DNA from: an uncultured Ignavibacteria bacterium
Lineage (GTDB): Bacteria; Bacteroidota; Ignavibacteria; Ignavibacteriales; Melioribacteraceae
Assembly: GCA_937930275.1 (NCBI GenBank)
Contig: CALGLM010000179.1
Span: forward strand, 1-22,425
DNA length: 22,425 bases
Direction: 5' to 3'
This document shows, piece by piece, positions 1 to 8,367 of this stretch (its first letter is position 1; each line of letters opens with the position of its first letter). Below the pieces are notes generated by a model. The model saw nothing but the letters and a program-made list of their open reading frames with translations. It did not search any database and had not been told where the DNA came from. The translations under genes and the position numbers were made by a program.

Positions 1-47
1 GAGATTACGTACGGTGACTGGAGTTCAGACGTGTGCTCTTCCGATCT
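1..47. other. Illumina TruSeq index adapter left on contig end (not genomic)
   Basis: Positions 1-5 (GAGAT) match the end of the P7 flow-cell primer. Positions 6-13 (TACGTACG) sit where the 8-base index belongs, and positions 14-47 match the TruSeq read-2 adapter, which ends in CTCTTCCGATCT. Genomic sequence therefore begins at 48. On the minus strand the adapter reads as the codons EIGRAHV plus a TGA stop, a familiar adapter peptide, which falsely closes the first gene. This rests on recognising the adapter, and the match covers the whole segment. Confidence 0.97.
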
Positions 48-2691
48 CAAATCCTGCATTAGGAACACTATACCTTATTTGTGTATCCGGATTAAACGGA
101 TTAGGATAATTTTGCTCAAGCGAAAAATCTAATTCATTATCAATTTCGCTATCGTATAATTCTTCAACGTTAACAAGTATATCATCATCCGGTTTTTGTA
201 ATTTTACGGTTGTATAAATTTTAAACTCACCCGGTAATAATTCAACAGCTTGCGTCGTATTACTTACAACAATGCTATCACCGGTAAAAAAGTCATACCA
301 TTTGCCCGTATTTTGGAAGTTAGGGTTAATTGAACCGGAAACAACGTCAAAATTACCAATTATACAAACATTCATAGAAGAGTGATTTAAACTTATTCGT
401 TTTTGTTTGTTCGCTCCGTCAATAACAAAATCATTCGTTTCAAACACATCAAGTTCTTTACGAATTTTATTGAGTGCAGCTATTGATTTGTATAATTTAT
501 TTCTATTATAATCGGTAAAATATCCCCATTTAATCGGTTTTGGATCAAGCCTGCAGTTACTTGTCATACAAGGATAATTAATAGAAACATCGTATCCGAG
601 TTCACCAAATTGCCATATCATTTTTGGACCCGGGACCGTCAAGAAAAATGCGTTTGCCGTCTGCATTCTACTTAAGGCAGTAGATTCTGTTTTTACGTTA
701 TAACTTCCCGATGAATTACCGTAAGTTAAATTTTTATACATTAATCTTTCTTCATCATGGCTTTCCATATATCCGACTAAATTCGGAGAGCTCCAATTAC
801 GGCTTTTATGTGATACTCCGGCAATACTTCCGCTGTACCCCATGGTTGCCTCATTATAAGAATTATTCATATTGCCCCACAACATAAATCCCTTGTTAGA
901 AAGAACTGTCTCCTCGCTATTATCCGCAAAGTGTTCTAAAATTAAATAGGCGGTTGGTTCATAGCTCCATACGGCATCTGCCATTCTATTAAGAATATTA
1001 ATTCTTGACTGGTCATACTGTCCCCATAACGAAACATTACTGCCGCTATTCTTTTGAGTAAATCCTTTTGAAAGGTCAAATCTGTACCCGTCAACTTTAT
1101 ACTCTTCAATCCAATATTTCAATACTCTATCTACTAAACGCTTTGTATGTATGCTTTCATGGTTAAAATCATAACCCACACTATAAGGATGAGTAGCATT
1201 AATATTATACCACAAGTTTTGAGTAGTCGGCGGTCCGTAGTTATCTGAAGCGTACAACCTTACAAAAGGTGACTGACCAAACGAGTGATTTAAAACCATA
1301 TCCATTATAACAGCTATATTGCGTTTATGACATTCGTCAATAAATTTCTTTAAATCGTCAGCCGTTCCGTAATATTTATCAGGTGCAAAATAAAACGAAG
1401 GATTATAACCCCAGCTAATATTCCCTTCAAACTCATTAAAAGGCATCAATTCAATTGCATTAATTCCTAAATTTTCCAAATAGTCTAATGTATCTATTAA
1501 TGTTTTATAGTCATGTGTATTTAAAAAATCACGTAATAATAATTCGTAGATCACCAAATCGGTTTTCTTTGGTTTTTGATAATTAGCAGCTGTCCAATTA
1601 TAAGCCTGTTTTCCCGGTTGCAAAACAGATACTATTTCGGTAGTTTTTCCGGTAGGATACGGTTTTAAATTTGGGTAAGTTGTATTTGATATATACGAAT
1701 CATTCCACGGATCTAATACCTTTTCGGCATAAGGATCTGCAATTCGTAAAGTTCCGTTTACTAAATATTGAAATCCGTATTCTTCACCTGGGGTTAAATT
1801 GTTTATTGTTACCCAGTAAGTCGAGTCATCCGGAGTTTTTTTCATATGATAGTTTGGGTCAACCTGCCAATTATTAAAATCTCCGATAACATAAACAAAA
1901 TCTTTACCGGGGGCAAACAATGCTAATGTAACCGTAGTATTATTTACATAATTAACACCGGGTTTAACTCCCTCCGGCAACGGTTCAACAACCACAAGCT
2001 GTTTAGCAGTATAATAAAATGAATCTACCTTAGTATTACCGGAATTATCCGAAGCAACAACTTTGCATAATTTTGTACCATACTGTGTGGCATTTATCGT
2101 ATAATTTAAAGTATCGTTACTTGTTTCAGTTAAAAATTGATTATCAACATACAATTTTATATTAACTGCAGCATTGCTTACCGCCAAAACCGGTATTTGC
2201 TGATTTAAGTTAACAAACAAAGGAAATAAATACGGAACGTCAATTCTTACATTTAAACCGGGTTTATAAACCGGAACAAACATATCACCGCCGTCATATC
2301 CCCTTCCTACTACTGTTCCGGCAGCATTTCTAAAAATCACTGCAATTTTTAATATTTCTTCGGCAGCCGGAACGCCAAAAAACTCACGAATCTTAAAAGC
2401 AATTTTCCACTTATTATTGCCTAAAAACTGCATTGAACAAGCTGCCGTATTTTGATTCCAATTTGCTTTTACATATTTCCAATCGGATGGGCTTGTACTA
2501 AGGTTTGTTATAACACCTATATGAGCATAAATAGGCGGACCGGCATTTGCAAGAGCTCCGTTCCCCTGAGTAGCGTCATACACAATTACAATAGAATCGG
2601 AATCAGTAGAAAATGCCGGAGTCCAAGTTAACACCTGTGCATATAAGTTTGCCGATACTATTATTAATAATGACAATAATAGTTTTTTCAT
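48..2691 (-). CDS. Secreted GH13 alpha-amylase with T9SS sorting tail (3' end missing)
   Basis: Predicted extracellular or surface alpha-glucan hydrolase. A signal peptide covers about residues 1-18. A beta-rich N-terminal region (about 20-140) and an Ig-like segment (150-235) of uncertain family follow. Next comes a CBM48-like E-set domain (about 250-340, with YVIGDFNNW), then the GH13 barrel (about 375-800). The GH13 conserved regions are present: DMVLNH at 464-469, DGYRFD with nucleophile Asp539, acid/base Glu586 in LILEHF, and SHDE with Asp646. The C-terminus carries SLEQNYPNPFNP followed by TQIRYSVP, the start of a type IX secretion sorting domain. The gene runs into the adapter at 47, so roughly the last 60 residues are missing; the stop at 25-27 is artificial. 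The ATG at 2691 is preceded by GAGGA. It lies 70 bp after the barrel-protein gene on the same strand and is probably cotranscribed. The exact substrate (starch, glycogen or maltodextrin) cannot be read from sequence. Confidence 0.93.
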
Positions 2692-2761
2692 GGTTTCCTC
2701 GTTATATTTATTAAATTAATTCAATTTTAACAGTTTAGCTTTATAATATATTTAATTTGTT

Positions 2762-4732
2762 TTAATTAAACAATTCCCAATTAAATCCGAATCTTATACT
2801 TCTTGATTCCAAAGGATAAACCGGAATATAATAGTTCTCTTCGTCAAAAATATTCTGAAATACAAAATAAATAGTCGCTAAATCTTGAATCTTTCCCGCA
2901 ACAAATAAATCGGCACGAAAAGAATCTTTGGCATAAACATCGTCAAATCTTTGAATACTCATATCGTTATCAAGATAGTAATAAGCGCCTAAACCGGAAT
3001 TAAAATCGTAAACCTTTCCTTGTTCTTTTGAAACCAGTTTTAAATTAATACCTGCTTTAAGTTTTAAGTTGTTATTAAAAAGCGTATCCACATAATAAAT
3101 TCCGCCGTAAAGTGAATATTTTCTAAGTAAATTATTATCATTAAAATAGTAATTTCCGTTCAAACTAAAAAGAAGTACCCAAACATTATAATCAAAATTT
3201 AAATTAATTCCGCTATATTTCAAATCTTTCTGAATGTAAGATACAATCATGTCGCTTTTAGTACTTAATGTTCTTTTGTCTAATACACCAAACGTGTGAT
3301 TTGTACCGTTAAACATAAAATAGGAAATACCCGCATTAAGTTTGTTAGTCTTATAAACAAGGTTTATTTCTGATGTCCTAATTTTTTCGTCGTTCAAGTC
3401 AAAATTTTCTGTTAAAACAGTTTGCGGTTTTGTATAATCTGAAAATCCGAAAAACAAACTAACCTTATCAAAAGTTATTTTAACATCCGCACCCGAACCG
3501 AAGTAGTGTTTATTATTAACCGTAGCATATTTATAAAAAACCGAAGGTGCAATATTTTCTAAAATACTTAATGTATGATAGCCCGAAAAGGAGATTGCAT
3601 TTTGTTTTACGTTGCTATTTAAAATATCGGCATAATATTTTACTCTTTCGGCAGTTAACAATAAAGTATTATGTAGTAAACCGGAAATTTTGACACTTTG
3701 TTTAACGTTTAATCCGCTTGTTAAATATTTATTGTTGTCAAAAATAAATTGCTCGGTGCCGGAGCTTAAGTTTTCGTTTTGTCTGAATTCGGTAAAATTA
3801 TTCTGGTGGTAAAAAGTTATTTCAAAAGGCATTTGTTTAACAAATTCCGCAAGTATCTTAAACGATAAATTATTAATATAATTTTTTTGATATCGGGTAG
3901 AATAATTAACCGAAGCCAAGTAATAATTAAAAAGAGTACTATAATAATCACCGTTAATTTTTTCTACGTCAACACCACCGTTAAGTCTTGTTCGTATCCT
4001 ACTATAATTATAACCCAAAATAAAATTTAATGAATTGCTAAAAAAGTATTTTGCATAAACCGAAGCTTGCCAACCGCCGTATTCCGTATTAACGTATTTA
4101 CTATTTGCCGAACTGTTACTTAAATCAAATCGCAAACCAAGTTTTTTGGTTATAAAAGTATGGAATAAAAAGTCTATGCTTCCTTCTTCGTTATTACCCT
4201 GGTAGTATCTAATTTTTGTATATGGTTTTGCAGAAAAAACATTCCTATCAATAAAATTTAATGAAATAGGATTAAACCCGGTACCAGCTAAAAATCCGTG
4301 CGGTAATTTTAATATTTCGACCGAATCGATAGATTCTAATTGAAGAGAGTAAAGATTTAATGCGTTTTGTAATCTGTTTGTAATTTCGGAACCGTTTAAT
4401 AAATACGAAATATTGTTATTGCCTAAACCATATAAATTAAGCTCGCTGGGTTGACCTATATAACCCAAGTCTTCCGAAAACCCGAAAGGGACATAATTAA
4501 ATATACCTCCTGCATATTTATAATCATTTAAATCAATATTTTTTTTTGTTAACCTTGCACTGTTAATAAATAAAGGACTTACTTGTAATGGCTTTAATGT
4601 ATCTACTATTACTATTGCTTTTGTGGTGTCTTTATCTTTCACTTTTAAGCTGTCAGAATAAAAATTAAATGTTTTAGCCGCTAATGAAAGATTTATTAAA
4701 ACAAGGAATATAATAAAATATAGTTTTTGCAT
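2762..4732 (-). CDS. TonB-dependent receptor-like outer-membrane barrel with plug domain
   Basis: Predicted 656-residue outer-membrane protein. It starts with a signal peptide (about 1-19, a hydrophobic run ending LSLAA). Residues about 50-165 resemble a TonB receptor plug, with GQPSELNLYGLG and ISYLLNGSEI, the usual plug layout before a beta-hairpin containing IDSVEILKLP. The rest is a long series of alternating aromatic and polar segments typical of a beta-barrel, ending RFGFNWELFN. At 656 residues it is short for a SusC-type receptor; there is no N-terminal carboxypeptidase-like domain and no clear TonB box, so active import is not certain. It precedes the alpha-amylase gene, which suggests a role in uptake of the amylase products. 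No SusD-like partner is visible. The barrel assignment is firm; the ligand is inferred from context only. Confidence 0.72.
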   Translation of the reverse strand: MQKLYFIIFLVLINLSLAAKTFNFYSDSLKVKDKDTTKAIVIVDTLKPLQVSPLFINSARLTKKNIDLNDYKYAGGIFNYVPFGFSEDLGYIGQPSELNLYGLGNNNISYLLNGSEITNRLQNALNLYSLQLESIDSVEILKLPHGFLAGTGFNPISLNFIDRNVFSAKPYTKIRYYQGNNEEGSIDFLFHTFITKKLGLRFDLSNSSANSKYVNTEYGGWQASVYAKYFFSNSLNFILGYNYSRIRTRLNGGVDVEKINGDYYSTLFNYYLASVNYSTRYQKNYINNLSFKILAEFVKQMPFEITFYHQNNFTEFRQNENLSSGTEQFIFDNNKYLTSGLNVKQSVKISGLLHNTLLLTAERVKYYADILNSNVKQNAISFSGYHTLSILENIAPSVFYKYATVNNKHYFGSGADVKITFDKVSLFFGFSDYTKPQTVLTENFDLNDEKIRTSEINLVYKTNKLNAGISYFMFNGTNHTFGVLDKRTLSTKSDMIVSYIQKDLKYSGINLNFDYNVWVLLFSLNGNYYFNDNNLLRKYSLYGGIYYVDTLFNNNLKLKAGINLKLVSKEQGKVYDFNSGLGAYYYLDNDMSIQRFDDVYAKDSFRADLFVAGKIQDLATIYFVFQNIFDEENYYIPVYPLESRSIRFGFNWELFN

Positions 4733-4795
4733 CTTCTAACAATTTATTTAATCGGTAATAACAAAATAAGAAAAATTAACCTTTTTTTTAAGGAA

Positions 4796-4824
4796 AAAAG
4801 ATAAGTTAAGTTACTAAAATACAA
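4796..4824 (-). promoter_or_regulatory. Candidate Bacteroidota-type promoter for the barrel-protein/amylase pair
   Basis: On the minus strand a TTG (4824-4822) is followed after 18 bases by TATCTTTT (4803-4796). This resembles the Bacteroidota primary sigma consensus of TTG near -33 and TAnnTTTG near -7, with the last base mismatched. It lies about 65 bases upstream of the ATG at 4732. In DNA this AT-rich such matches arise easily by chance. Confidence 0.28.
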
Positions 4825-5009
4825 TTTACTTACAGTTTTTTTTCGAGTTAAGATTATTTAAACGATTAAGTAAATTAAATAGGAAATTAGCGGTATACAC
4901 TGTACATTAAGACTTTTAATTGTCGCTTAAAATATTTATTAAATATTTGGTTTGCATAGCTAAAAAACAAATGTTTAATTCATTTTAAATTACTTAATAG
5001 CATTGGATA

Positions 5010-5042
5010 TTTTATCTTCCTTTGATAACACTGAAGATAAAA
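5010..5042 (-). terminator. Weak hairpin downstream of the polyferredoxin gene
   Basis: TTTTATCTTC (5010-5019) and GAAGATAAAA (5033-5042) form a perfect 10-bp inverted repeat around a 13-base loop, beginning about 11 bases after the polyferredoxin stop. The stem has few G-C pairs and no clean T-run follows, so it may be a weak terminator, an mRNA-end stabiliser or chance. Confidence 0.3.
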
Positions 5043-5053
5043 AACATTTTGTA

Positions 5054-6598
5054 TTAAAACGGAAAATCTTCGCTACTGACCGGTGCTTTAATTTGTTCAA
5101 CAACCGGAATTTTTGCTTTTGCATGTACAAAGTTTCCTTCAACATAAATTGCTTTATATGGTTTAGTTGGACAAGCATATTCACATGCTCCGCAACCTAT
5201 GCAATATTCGGAATATACTTTAGGAGCAACTAATCCTCCTTCAATCGGTTCCATTTTAACTGCTTTTGTCGGACAATGTTCGCTGCAAGCACCGCAGTCT
5301 GTTTTTTCGGTATAAACGATGCAATTATCTTTTACAAAATGTGCAATTCCTATTTGAGTAAGCTTTTTATCTTGTAAATTAATCGGTAAAATTGCACCTG
5401 AAGGGCAAACTTCAGAACATAATACACATTCAAAATTACAAAAACCTTTATGATTATTTAAGTATGGTTGCAAAATACCCGTTAATCCGTGTTCTAAAAA
5501 AGCCGGTTGTAAAACTCCGGTCGGACACGATGAAATACATAAATGACATGATGTGCAAAAATCGGTAAAGTGCTCAATTCCTAAACTTCCTGCAGGTGAT
5601 GCATAATTAGTTTTATTGACCGGTACAGTATTTTCTTTATATGTCTTTAATTGCTTATTAGCTTTTGCTATTATTGTGGTTCCCATTATAAACATAGATA
5701 CATCTTTAATAAACTTTCTTTTGCTTTCGTCTTGTTTAACTTCGTTAGTTTCAAAATCGAATTTTAAGTTAATTCCGTTACTTGAGCAAACAGATAAACA
5801 ATTAAAGCAACCTACGCATCTGCTAAAATCTACTATTTTATTCCTACTATCAATACACTCTGATTTACATACAAATTCACATTTACCACAGCTTTTACAC
5901 TTATCATCCTCAATCTTTATTTTAAATAATGAGTATTTGGATATTAACCCTAATAAAGTTCCGACAGGACAAATTGTATTACAATATAGACGCCCAAATT
6001 TAAATGCTAAATAAATAACTAACGATAGCATTAAAAAAGGGAATATTACAAGGTCTAATCTAATTGATTTATAACTGACCGGCTGAACCGAATACGATCC
6101 AAAAAGTTCGAATAATGAAGAAACTAAATTATTTACAAATATATAAATCGGACTAAATAACTGTGACGAAATTCTTCCAAAATTACTATATGGGTCTAAT
6201 AAATTAACAACTATCATTGTTGATAAAAATGGTGTGAGAACGGTTAATACTAATAATGTATAACGTAAAACCCTTTGTTCTTTTTTATATCTGAACTTAT
6301 GTTTATAGCTTATTTTTTTTCTAACTAAGGTAACAACATCTTGCATAATACCAAACGGACATACTGCCGAACAATAAACCCTTCCGAACAAACCTGTTAG
6401 TAGTATTACAATTAAAAATCCGATTGCGAGTATAGAAAAACCGCTTAAAAACTTAAAAATAGACGGAATAAATTGCATAAATAGTATCGGTTTAGCAATA
6501 AATTCCAGATAATTATGTGTTAAATCAAAAAACAAAACCAGTGTGGAAATAAAAAAAACTATTGCAATAATTACACGAAATACTTTTAGTTTATTCAT
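5054..6598 (-). CDS. Membrane polyferredoxin, NapH-like/NapG-like fusion
   Basis: Predicted membrane-bound electron-transfer protein of 514 residues. The N-terminal half resembles NapH/MauN/CcoG-type proteins: hydrophobic helices at about 6-28, 48-70, 110-132 and 180-200, each of two CxxxCP motifs (Cys76/80 and Cys206/210) following a helix, then two cysteine clusters (Cys234/237/240/244 and 261/264/267/271) that fit 4Fe-4S ferredoxin sites. The C-terminal half resembles NapG. It begins with a KR-type twin-arginine-like motif, SKRKFIK (292-298), and a short hydrophobic stretch, then has four more Cys quartets: 348/351/354/358, 387/391/394/398, 426/435/438/442 and 466/469/472/476. Cluster spacing is seen directly; the quinol-to-periplasm electron role is inferred from those families. 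No nitrate reductase or other partner lies nearby, so the electron acceptor is unknown. It appears to be a single-gene transcript. Confidence 0.85.
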   Translation of the reverse strand: MNKLKVFRVIIAIVFFISTLVLFFDLTHNYLEFIAKPILFMQFIPSIFKFLSGFSILAIGFLIVILLTGLFGRVYCSAVCPFGIMQDVVTLVRKKISYKHKFRYKKEQRVLRYTLLVLTVLTPFLSTMIVVNLLDPYSNFGRISSQLFSPIYIFVNNLVSSLFELFGSYSVQPVSYKSIRLDLVIFPFLMLSLVIYLAFKFGRLYCNTICPVGTLLGLISKYSLFKIKIEDDKCKSCGKCEFVCKSECIDSRNKIVDFSRCVGCFNCLSVCSSNGINLKFDFETNEVKQDESKRKFIKDVSMFIMGTTIIAKANKQLKTYKENTVPVNKTNYASPAGSLGIEHFTDFCTSCHLCISSCPTGVLQPAFLEHGLTGILQPYLNNHKGFCNFECVLCSEVCPSGAILPINLQDKKLTQIGIAHFVKDNCIVYTEKTDCGACSEHCPTKAVKMEPIEGGLVAPKVYSEYCIGCGACEYACPTKPYKAIYVEGNFVHAKAKIPVVEQIKAPVSSEDFPF

Positions 6599-6649
6599 TT
6601 AATACCTATATATCTTAAATTTATATCTTTAAATATTTATCCTGATTTT

Positions 6650-6678
6650 GTAAAATATCATTAGTAGATTTTTTTCAA
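6650..6678 (-). promoter_or_regulatory. Candidate promoter for the polyferredoxin gene
   Basis: On the minus strand a TTG (6678-6676) and TATTTTAC (6657-6650) are 18 bases apart, a partial match to the Bacteroidota -33/-7 consensus, about 50 bases before the ATG at 6598. The second box lacks the final TTG of the consensus, so this is weak. The remainder of the 6599-6796 gap shows nothing else recognisable. Confidence 0.2.
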
Positions 6679-6796
6679 TTTTTGTTATGGGGATTTAGTA
6701 TTTGCCTAATAATTATAATTTATCGTGTTATTTTTAAGCATCGAATAAAAAAACGGGTTTAAATTATATTTAACAAGTATTTGATCAACTTAACTT

Positions 6797-7255
6797 TTAA
6801 TGAAAATTAACCGAATAATCAATAAATTTACCGTTAAAATAATTAAATTTTGCGCTAAAAAACTTATTACCAAACAACCAGGGGATAAAAATTCTATCCC
6901 CGTCCCATAAATTTAAATCAAGTAGCTTTTCATCTTCAATCCATGCAAGTTTTCCTTCAGACGAGTCAATTAATTCACCGGTAAACTTATCTGCCGTAAA
7001 TAAAAACACATACCAATCATCTTTTCCGTCAAACATAGGAAAAGTTATAAATCCATGCATTTTTGGATCAATAATTTCAAGTCCTGCTTCTTCTTTTATT
7101 TCCCTAATCACACAATCTTCGGGACTTTCGCCGAGTTCAAATTTCCCTCCCAAACCGTTCCATTTACCTTCGTGAAAATCATTCTTCTTTTTCACTCTAT
7201 GAATCATTAAAGTAGTACTACCTTTTTTCACATAACACAATGTTGCTAATTTCAT
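6797..7255 (-). CDS. NUDIX hydrolase, MutT/MTH1-like (8-oxo-dGTP diphosphatase candidate)
   Basis: Small hydrolase of 152 residues that probably cleaves a nucleoside diphosphate-linked substrate, perhaps oxidised dGTP. The complete Nudix box lies at about residues 37-59: GKFELGE, seven residues, then REIKEEAGL, with all metal-binding glutamates present. The preceding WNGLGGKFE and following features resemble the MTH1/MutT type, but substrate specificity in this family cannot be set from sequence. The start chosen is the ATG at 7255-7253, which overlaps the hldD stop as TAATG; a TTG three codons upstream is also open but less likely. The one-base overlap suggests translational coupling to hldD. 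No terminator was recognised after the stop. Confidence 0.87.
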   Translation of the reverse strand: MKLATLCYVKKGSTTLMIHRVKKKNDFHEGKWNGLGGKFELGESPEDCVIREIKEEAGLEIIDPKMHGFITFPMFDGKDDWYVFLFTADKFTGELIDSSEGKLAWIEDEKLLDLNLWDGDRIFIPWLFGNKFFSAKFNYFNGKFIDYSVNFH

Positions 7256-8235
7256 TATTTGCAAAGCCCTACATATTGTTCTTTTAACAAATAATTTTTA
7301 ACATAATCCGTTATTCCTTCTTCTAACGTATTAATTTTATTTTGATAACCTATATTTAACAATTTTGAATTATCAGCTTTTGTATAATACTGATATTTTC
7401 CCATCAAATAATCAGGCATATCTATATACTCAATATTTACGGGTTTATCCAAAGCATTAAAAATTGCCGTTACTAAATCTTTCCAAGTTCTGCTTATACC
7501 GGTTCCTATATTAAAAATTCCGTTAATATCTCTATTTTCAAGAAAATATAATGTCATCTCAACTGCGTCTTTTACATAAATAAAATCTCTCATTTGTTCC
7601 CCGTCTTTATAATTCGGGTTATAAGATTTGAACAATTTAACCTTACCTTCATTTAAAATTTGCTCAAACGCTTTATGAACAACGCTTCTCATATCTCCTT
7701 TATGATATTCATTAGGACCATAGACATTAAAATATTTTAAGCCTACAATTTTATTTGCAATTTGATTTTTTCTTGCCCATAAATCAAACATGTGTTTAGA
7801 GTATCCGTACATATTTAACGGACGCAAATCGTTTAATTTATTTTCATCGTCTAAATATCCCTTTTCTCCGTCACCGTAAGTAGCAGCCGAAGACGCATAA
7901 ATAAATCTTGCTCTGCTTAATAAACAATATCGTACTAATTCAAGCGAATATTTATAATTGTTTTGTATTAGATAATCAGCGTCTTTTTCAGTAGTAGAAC
8001 TACAAGCGCCTAAGTGAATTACCGCATCCATATTAAAAGGAATTTGTTCGTTAACCAAAAGATTATAAAATTTATCTTTTTCGTAAAAATCCTCAAAATC
8101 TAAACCGTTAATATTTTTCCATTTATCCCCAACACTCAAATGATCGACTATAATAATGTTGCTATATCCTTTTTCATTCAATCTTTTAACAACGTTACTA
8201 CCAATAAAACCGGCACCGCCTGTTACAACTATCAT
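7255..8235 (-). CDS. hldD: ADP-L-glycero-D-manno-heptose 6-epimerase
   Basis: Converts ADP-D-glycero-manno-heptose to the L-glycero form, the last step in making activated heptose for the inner core of lipopolysaccharide. At 326 residues it is slightly longer than the E. coli enzyme. It is an extended SDR protein: the Rossmann motif TGGAGFIGSN is at 5-14, the loop VDHLS follows strand 2, Ser116 lies in YASSAATYGDG, and the catalytic YGYSK has Tyr143 and Lys147. The segments LGACSSTTEKD and KYFNVYGPNEYHKGDM are characteristic of the heptose epimerase rather than of UDP-glucose epimerases. An AGGAG site lies about 7 bases before the ATG at 8235. Its stop overlaps the NUDIX start by one base. 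No other heptose-pathway gene is in the window. Confidence 0.92.
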   Translation of the reverse strand: MIVVTGGAGFIGSNVVKRLNEKGYSNIIIVDHLSVGDKWKNINGLDFEDFYEKDKFYNLLVNEQIPFNMDAVIHLGACSSTTEKDADYLIQNNYKYSLELVRYCLLSRARFIYASSAATYGDGEKGYLDDENKLNDLRPLNMYGYSKHMFDLWARKNQIANKIVGLKYFNVYGPNEYHKGDMRSVVHKAFEQILNEGKVKLFKSYNPNYKDGEQMRDFIYVKDAVEMTLYFLENRDINGIFNIGTGISRTWKDLVTAIFNALDKPVNIEYIDMPDYLMGKYQYYTKADNSKLLNIGYQNKINTLEEGITDYVKNYLLKEQYVGLCK

Positions 8236-8367
8236 ACTATACTCCTAATAGTTTATTTAACTAACCTTTAATTTAATTAATATATTGATAAAGTTCAAAA
8301 AAATAACTTTATTTAAAGTAAATTATTTTTTATTTATTAATGTTTAAATTTATAAAAAAGGTTAAAA

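Larger units (their letters stand above)
4733..5053. other. Gene-free, strongly AT-rich interval
   Basis: This 321-base gap lies between the polyferredoxin gene and the barrel-protein gene, both on the minus strand. It should hold the polyferredoxin terminator and the promoter of the barrel-protein/amylase pair; candidates for both are listed separately. Short frames here have no recognisable protein character. No tRNA, riboswitch or repeat was recognised. Confidence 0.6.

Noticed and set aside
25..47. C-terminal residues and stop codon of the amylase frame
   Set aside because: They are encoded by the sequencing adapter, not by the genome; the gene was ended at 48 as partial.
5003..6014. Open frames opposite or overlapping the polyferredoxin gene
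   Set aside because: Their sequences are antisense or out-of-frame readings of the cysteine-rich gene, which is clearly the coding strand.
7256..7264. TTG start for the NUDIX gene three codons before the ATG
   Set aside because: The ATG overlapping the hldD stop gives the usual coupled arrangement and the Nudix fold does not need the extra residues.
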